Source: an uncultured Collinsella sp.
GTDB lineage: Bacteria > Actinomycetota > Coriobacteriia > Coriobacteriales > Coriobacteriaceae
DNA: 10,202 bases
Direction of reading: 5' to 3'
Assembly (NCBI GenBank): GCA_900549085.1
Contig: URMO01000074.1
Coordinates: 1 to 10,202 of the forward strand
In this document: positions 5,986 to 10,202 of the stretch, one piece after another
How positions within the stretch are numbered: the stretch's first letter is position 1
How the letters are laid out: every line of letters starts with the position of its first letter
Translations under genes and position numbers: made by a program
Notes under the pieces: generated by a model
The model's input: the letters and a program-made list of their open reading frames with translations, nothing else
The model's database searches: none
What the model was told of the DNA's origin: nothing

Positions 5986-7845
5986 ATGAATCCGTATACT
6001 TCTTCCGGTTCTGTCGCCACGATGACGGCCAACGTGTCCGGTAACGATAACCTCAACGACCTGGGCGACGGTCCGCGCCAGCCCGGCGACCCTGAGCGCT
6101 ATCCCGTGGGCGCGGTGACCCGCCGCCTGATGGGCTACGTCCGTCCGCACCGTATTTCGTTTGCGGCGTCGTTTGTGAGCGCCGCCATCTCGGTGATTCT
6201 GCAGCTCTACACACCTATTCTCATCGGCGAGGGCATCGACCTGATCGTTGCTGCCGGGCAGGTGGATTTCGATGCGCTGCTGCCGCTCGTTACCAAACTC
6301 GCGCTCGTCGTGGTGGGAGCAGCGTCCTTCCAGTGGCTGCAGGGCTACTGCGTCAACCGCCTGTCCTACGAAACGGTGTGCGACATGCGCGTGGAGGCGA
6401 GCGATAAGCTCAGCCGCATGCCGCTCAGCTTTATCGACAGCCATGCTCACGGCGACCTCATGAGCCGTGTGGTCAACGACGTCGACCAGGTGGGCGACGG
6501 TCTGCTGCAGGGCTTCACGCAGCTCTTCACCGGTGTTATTACCATCGTGGGCACGCTCGCGTTTATGCTTTCCATCAACCTGACCATGACGCTCGTAGTG
6601 GTGCTCGTCACGCCGCTCTCCATTTTTGCAGCCGGCGCCATCGCCAAGCTTTCCAACAAAAGCTTTACGGCACAGCAGCGTATTCAAGGGCAGCTCGGTG
6701 GTCATATCGAGGAGTACGTAGGCGAGCAAAAGCTAATCGACGCCTTTGCCTACGGCCCGAACGCCCAAGCGCGCTTCGACGCGCTCAATGCCGAGCTCTA
6801 CACCGCGGGCGAGCGCGCGCAGTTTATGGGTTCGCTCTCCAACCCCGGCACGCGCTTTATCAACAACATCATCTATGCCGTGGTCGCTGTGATCGGCTGC
6901 GTGGGCGTGATCACGGGCGTGCCCGCGGCGCTTACGGTGGGCGGCGTGCAGATCTTCCTGTCCTATGCCAACCAGTACACCAAGCCGTTCAACGAGGTCA
7001 CCAACGTCATTACGCAGATCCAGACCGCGTACGCCTCGGCGCGCCGCATGTTTGCGCTGCTCGATGCGCGCGAGCAGGAGCCCGATGCATCGGATGCCGT
7101 GGAGCTTGCCGTCCCGCAGGGCGAGGTGACCTTTGAGCATGTGGACTTTAGCTACGTGCCCGACCGCAAGCTGCTGCAGGATATCTGCATCGAGGCCAAA
7201 CCCGGCATGCGCTTTGCCCTGGTCGGTCCTACGGGCTGTGGCAAGACGACGCTCATCAATTTGCTACTGCGTTTTTACGATATCGATGCCGGACGCATCA
7301 TGGTCGATGGCAAGTCCTCGCGTGACTACACACGGGCGAGCCTGCGCCGCGCCTTTGGCATGGTGCTGCAGGACACCTGGCTGTTCGTGGGTACGGTGGC
7401 GGACAACATCGCTTACGGTTGCCCGGATGCCACGCGCGAGCAGGTTATCGAGGCTGCCAAGCGCGCGCATGCGCACAAGTTTATCGTGCAGCTGCCCGAC
7501 GGCTACGATACGGTGATCGGCGAGGACGGCGGCACGTTTAGCCAAGGTCAAAAACAGCTGCTGTGCATCGCGCGCGTCATGCTCACCGATCCGGCGATTC
7601 TGCTGCTGGACGAGGCGACCTCGAGCATCGATACCCGCACCGAGCTGCAGGTTCAGGCGGCATTCGACGAGCTCATGGCTGGCCGCACAAGCTTTGTCGT
7701 GGCGCACCGCCTGAGCACGATTCGTAACGCCGACTGCATTCTGGTGATGCGCGACGGTCAGATTATCGAGCGCGGCACGCACGACGAGCTGCTGGCGGCA
7801 GGCGGCTTCTACGCCGAGCTCTACCGCAGCCAATTCGCCCAGTGA
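5986..7845 (+). CDS. ABC exporter half-transporter, catalytic-site subunit
   Basis: This 619-residue partner has an N-terminal extension of about 45 polar residues, then a six-helix exporter membrane domain (roughly residues 55-345), then the ATPase domain. Walker A is GPTGCGKTT (414-422, K420), Walker B is LLLDEATSSID with D542 and catalytic E543, and the H-loop is H574 in VVAHRLST: all canonical. The signature motif is FSQGQ (518-522) rather than LSGGQ. In a heterodimer this degenerate signature would face the degenerate Walker site of the upstream subunit. The intact FSGGQ of that subunit would complete this protein's functional site, as in TM287/288- and BmrCD-type exporters. The start codon abuts the upstream stop (TAAATG), and AAGGGGGG lies inside the end of the upstream gene, so translation is probably coupled. 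No strong terminator is visible before the convergent gene 28 bases downstream. Confidence 0.94.
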   Translation: MNPYTSSGSVATMTANVSGNDNLNDLGDGPRQPGDPERYPVGAVTRRLMGYVRPHRISFAASFVSAAISVILQLYTPILIGEGIDLIVAAGQVDFDALLPLVTKLALVVVGAASFQWLQGYCVNRLSYETVCDMRVEASDKLSRMPLSFIDSHAHGDLMSRVVNDVDQVGDGLLQGFTQLFTGVITIVGTLAFMLSINLTMTLVVVLVTPLSIFAAGAIAKLSNKSFTAQQRIQGQLGGHIEEYVGEQKLIDAFAYGPNAQARFDALNAELYTAGERAQFMGSLSNPGTRFINNIIYAVVAVIGCVGVITGVPAALTVGGVQIFLSYANQYTKPFNEVTNVITQIQTAYASARRMFALLDAREQEPDASDAVELAVPQGEVTFEHVDFSYVPDRKLLQDICIEAKPGMRFALVGPTGCGKTTLINLLLRFYDIDAGRIMVDGKSSRDYTRASLRRAFGMVLQDTWLFVGTVADNIAYGCPDATREQVIEAAKRAHAHKFIVQLPDGYDTVIGEDGGTFSQGQKQLLCIARVMLTDPAILLLDEATSSIDTRTELQVQAAFDELMAGRTSFVVAHRLSTIRNADCILVMRDGQIIERGTHDELLAAGGFYAELYRSQFAQ

Positions 7846-7873
7846 GCAAGCCCGTGGGGCATGTAATGCAGCG

Positions 7874-9139
7874 CTAGGGCGCGAGTGTGTCAACGGGGGC
7901 AACGATAATGCCCTCGGGCGTTGTATGGGCTGGCATGCCGAACCCGATGACGATGAGCTTGGCCGCGGGTGGTCTCTCGCCACGCTCGACAAGTTTGCGC
8001 TCGAGTCGAAGCAGGTTTGCAGATGCCTCGGGGATCTGCGGACTTCCGAGTTTAATTTCCACGGCAATCCAAGTTCCATCGCGCCTGTGTATAACGGCAT
8101 CGACCTCGAGATCGTCGGCGTCATGGTAGTGGGACACCGATGAGTCATTTGCGGCTGCATAGACCTTAAGGTCGTGCAGGACGAGGGATTCGAAGAGCAG
8201 TCCCAGCGTCTTAGGGTCGGATGCCAATGACTCCGGATTTGCTCCGAGCAGTGCGACGGCAAGCGAAGGGTCGGCGAGGTGCCTTTTTGCGCTTTGCCGC
8301 AGCTTTACAGGCGACCTGAGCGCCGGATGCCAAGCCGGGATATCATCGATGATATTGATTCGTCTCAGAGCATCCATGTATCTGGAGACCGAATTCTTCG
8401 AAACGCCGGTACCGATATCTTTGTCGATGGACTTCGATCCGGCAAGCGTCGACTCATTTCGCGCAAGCGATGTCAAAAGGGACCTGACCTTGACCGGATC
8501 ACGCTTAACGCCGTCAGTTCTAGAAACATCCGATTCGCATACGCCATCAACATAAGCAGCGGCAATCCGCATGGCATTTTCAGTTGTTTTCCCCATCGCT
8601 TGAGGCCAACCGCCACGACACAGCAAATCGGCGATACCGGAGATGCCGGCAATCGATCCGACTGCCTGCTTAGCAGGATGACCTGAAAGCAGCGCTCCGA
8701 TAGTGACTAAGCCAGAAGAAACGCCAAGCTCGAACAGCGTCATGGTATCCATTCGCAACCTTGCTATTCGTCCAACGCCACTATGCATCGGCTGCTTCGA
8801 ATCTCGCGGCGTTGCTGAGCCCGTAAGAATAAACTGTCCGGATTCTCCCTGTCTTGCGTCACACTCGAAACGTACGGCATCCCACAGCTTTGGCTCTTCC
8901 TGCCATTCATCGATGAGCCTAGGAGAGGGTCCTGCTATTGCCTGTGCTGGATCGATCTGAGCCAGCTGGAGGGCGGCAAAATTACCAGTTGGATCGGAAA
9001 GAGACAAGGATGATCTAGCAAAACGTTTTGCCGTAGTGGTCTTTCCGCACCACTTTGGGCCTTGAATGAGAACCGCACCGAAGATATCGAGATTATGCCT
9101 GATTACCTTATCGATGCATCTGTCTACATATCTATTCAT
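7874..9139 (-). CDS. ATP-binding protein, AAA_14 domain with DUF4143 C-terminus
   Basis: This 421-residue protein has a P-loop ATPase N-terminus: Walker A GPKWCGKT (27-34), Walker B LIDEWQ with D77-E78, and ILTGSA (104-109) as the sensor segment. The C-terminal DUF4143 region ends with LLFESLVLHDLKVYA, then EVDAVI...WIAVEIKLG, a PD-(D/E)xK nuclease-like signature (E, D, ExK). Proteins of this family are common in gut bacteria and archaea, often as isolated accessory genes; their cellular role is unclear. ATG 9139 is chosen because a perfect AAGGAGG lies five bases upstream; a further in-frame ATG at 9184 has no such site and would overlap the promoter. Codon use is visibly less GC-biased than in neighbouring genes, which suggests transfer. 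The gene is convergent with the ABC operon, with 28 bases between stops. Confidence 0.9.
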   Translation of the reverse strand: MNRYVDRCIDKVIRHNLDIFGAVLIQGPKWCGKTTTAKRFARSSLSLSDPTGNFAALQLAQIDPAQAIAGPSPRLIDEWQEEPKLWDAVRFECDARQGESGQFILTGSATPRDSKQPMHSGVGRIARLRMDTMTLFELGVSSGLVTIGALLSGHPAKQAVGSIAGISGIADLLCRGGWPQAMGKTTENAMRIAAAYVDGVCESDVSRTDGVKRDPVKVRSLLTSLARNESTLAGSKSIDKDIGTGVSKNSVSRYMDALRRINIIDDIPAWHPALRSPVKLRQSAKRHLADPSLAVALLGANPESLASDPKTLGLLFESLVLHDLKVYAAANDSSVSHYHDADDLEVDAVIHRRDGTWIAVEIKLGSPQIPEASANLLRLERKLVERGERPPAAKLIVIGFGMPAHTTPEGIIVAPVDTLAP

Positions 9140-9171
9140 ACTGCCTCCTTCTTTAATTGCTTTGATTATGT

Positions 9172-9180
9172 ATTCTACCA
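9172..9180 (-). promoter_or_regulatory. Extended -10 promoter of the DUF4143 ATPase gene
   Basis: On the minus strand TGGTAGAAT forms an extended -10 element (TG-N-TAGAAT) about 33 bases upstream of the start codon, giving a transcription start near 9165 and a short leader holding AAGGAGG. No good -35 box is present at the usual distance; that position is occupied by the first unit of a direct-repeat array, which fits regulation by a bound protein. Confidence 0.5.
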
Positions 9181-9185
9181 GCAAC

Positions 9186-9277
9186 GTGGTGACGATTAAC
9201 GGTAATTTGAGGTGATGATTAATGGAGAATTATGGTGACGATTGATGGCATATTATGGTGACGATTGTCATTGATTC
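9186..9277. repeat. Four tandem 23-bp direct repeats upstream of the ATPase gene
   Basis: Four units start at 9186, 9209, 9232 and 9255, exactly 23 bases apart. The shared core is GGTGACGATT (GGTGATGATT in the second unit), followed by AACGG, AATGG, GATGG and, in the degenerate fourth unit, GTCAT. The remaining bases of each unit are A/T-rich. The array sits directly upstream of the extended -10 element of the DUF4143 ATPase gene, covering the -35 region and beyond. The exact period suggests an iteron-like protein binding array. There is no spacer diversity, so it is not CRISPR. Confidence 0.85.
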
Positions 9278-9468
9278 GTGGGCAGGGCCGCTTGACTGTC
9301 CCAAATTTTAAAAAGTATGGGGCTTGCGCTGCGGGCTTTTGTCCAAAGATGTTGCCTGCGTCGCCAATCGACAGACGGTGGTTTACATCTGTCACGTTAG
9401 TACTAAGATATTCATCTAATAAATTGCATTAGTGGCTTTAGTTTTGGGGGAAACGAGGCAACGTGACT
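9278..9468 (+). promoter_or_regulatory. Promoter region of the flavodoxin-like gene
   Basis: No gene is visible here. TTTACA (9382-9387) and TAAGAT (9404-9409), 16 bases apart, form a reasonable promoter with a start near 9416. That leaves a leader of about 50 bases containing GAGG (9455-9458) as the ribosome site. The segment 9278-9380 between the repeat array and this promoter shows nothing I can name. Confidence 0.5.
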
Positions 9469-10020
9469 ATGACGTGCTCTTTGGTGGTTAACAGCAAGAG
9501 CGGTAATACCAGGATGGTTTCGGGTGCGATCAAGCGCACTCTGCAGGCTGCGGGCGTTGAGTTTGTCCACGCCGCGGCGTTGAGCGACGATGCGGACGCA
9601 GGTCAGGTTGCGCTCGAGGCGCAGGGCGCCTGCGCGGCCGACACGGTGCTCGTCGGTTTTTGGTGCGACAAGGGCGCGTGCACGCCTTCGGTCGCGGCGT
9701 TGCTCTCCGCCTTGCACGGCAAGCGCGTCTTCCTGTTTGGCACCTGCGGCTTCGGTGCCGACCAGAGCTATTTTCAGCAGATTATCGACCGCGTTTCGTC
9801 CAATTTGGCCGAGGATGCCGAGCTTGCGGGCTGGGCGATGTGCCAGGGCAAGATGGGTCCTGCGGTCAAGCAGCGCTACGAGGCAATGCTTGAGCAAGAT
9901 CCCGAAAACGCCCGATTTAAGATGCTGCTCGACAACTGGGTTGCCGCGAAGGATCACCCCACCAAGGAGGATCTGGACAACATGGCCGCAGCTGCAAAGA
10001 AGGCCGTGCTGGGCGAGTAG
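9469..10020 (+). CDS. Flavodoxin-fold protein
   Basis: This 183-residue protein opens with beta-strand SLVVN and the FMN phosphate-binding loop SKSGNT (9-14), the classic flavodoxin start. Later come VGFWCDKG (63-69), a strand and loop that would contact the flavin ring region, and VFLFGTCGFG (87-96). The WxDKG and LFGT segments resemble the Flavodoxin_3-type family, which includes BilS-like proteins, but a BilS role is only a possibility because no bilirubin reductase gene is in view. It probably binds FMN and carries electrons in the cytoplasm. Several cysteines (C3, C66, C72, C93 among them) are notable. ATG 9469 has GAGG ten bases upstream; GTG 9463, four bases after the same site, is an alternative start that adds two residues. 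The gene has its own promoter and terminator, so it appears monocistronic. Confidence 0.82.
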   Translation: MTCSLVVNSKSGNTRMVSGAIKRTLQAAGVEFVHAAALSDDADAGQVALEAQGACAADTVLVGFWCDKGACTPSVAALLSALHGKRVFLFGTCGFGADQSYFQQIIDRVSSNLAEDAELAGWAMCQGKMGPAVKQRYEAMLEQDPENARFKMLLDNWVAAKDHPTKEDLDNMAAAAKKAVLGE

Positions 10021-10062
10021 CTTCGCCGTTCGCGGTCCTTCATGCAAAACAATACAAATGTG

Positions 10063-10090
10063 AAAGCCTCGAAATTCTCGGGGCTTTTTT
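10063..10090 (+). terminator. Intrinsic terminator after the flavodoxin-like gene
   Basis: AAAGCCTCGA (10063-10072) pairs with TCGGGGCTTT (10078-10087) across a five-base loop, with one G-U pair, and ends in six T bases (10085-10090). It lies 42 bases after the stop codon, a normal distance. Confidence 0.9.
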
Positions 10091-10202
10091 CATGACACGA
10101 GGGCGCCCCTTTATTGATGGAAGGCCTAATAAGCTGATTGTTCTATGCCCAGATGTGTGCGGAGTGGGATGGGATTTCCGGATGGGTGGGGTTTCGGAAA
10201 AT

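Noticed and set aside
5110..6729. 539-residue minus-strand open frame across both ABC genes
   Set aside because: It is antisense to two well-supported ABC exporter genes and has His/Arg/Ala-rich shadow composition.
7846..7873. Terminator between the convergent ABC operon and ATPase gene
   Set aside because: GCCC-GTG-GGGC (7850-7860) is only a 4-bp stem with no T-run on either strand, too weak to call.
9186..9277. CRISPR array interpretation of the tandem repeats
   Set aside because: The units are contiguous with a 23-base period, there are no unique spacers, and no cas genes are nearby.
10091..10202. Possible promoter or gene start at the right edge
   Set aside because: No pair of -35 and -10 boxes at suitable spacing and no supported reading frame before the window ends.

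Overview
The window looks like a piece of chromosome from a high-GC gut actinobacterium of the class Coriobacteriia, most likely Collinsella or a close relative. This rests on strongly G/C-ending codons, the protein styles and the overall look of the intergenic DNA; it is an inference, because no species marker is present.

Layout. At the left edge is the 5' part of a minus-strand lemA gene, cut by the window boundary. It diverges from a plus-strand TetR-family regulator. Three bases after the regulator's stop lies a convergent tRNA-Ser(TGA) gene. Divergent from the tRNA is a single long reading frame that joins a complete tRNA adenosine deaminase (TadA) to a complete glycerate kinase. An unusually structured non-coding stretch follows (3227-4131). 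It holds four separate long inverted repeats and, between the third and fourth, a complete small-type signal recognition particle RNA gene (ffs) with its own promoter and U-tract. Next is a two-gene operon (4132-7845) encoding the two halves of a heterodimeric ABC exporter. The first half has a degenerate Walker B and H-loop, and the second has a degenerate signature motif.

Convergent with that operon is a minus-strand ATPase of the AAA_14/DUF4143 type. Its codon use is less GC-biased than its neighbours'. Its upstream region carries four direct repeats at an exact 23-bp period, next to a likely extended -10 promoter. The last gene is a plus-strand flavodoxin-fold protein with its own promoter and a clear intrinsic terminator. 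The final 110 bases hold no recognisable gene.

How the parts relate. Several genes are translation-related housekeeping functions: tRNA-Ser, TadA (tRNA wobble inosine) and SRP RNA (membrane protein targeting). The exporter pair is one functional unit. The ATPase with its repeat array looks like an accessory insertion. No known defence system, CRISPR array or transposase gene is visible. The features most worth a second look are the TadA-glycerate kinase fusion, the 23-bp repeat array, and the cluster of long palindromes around ffs.
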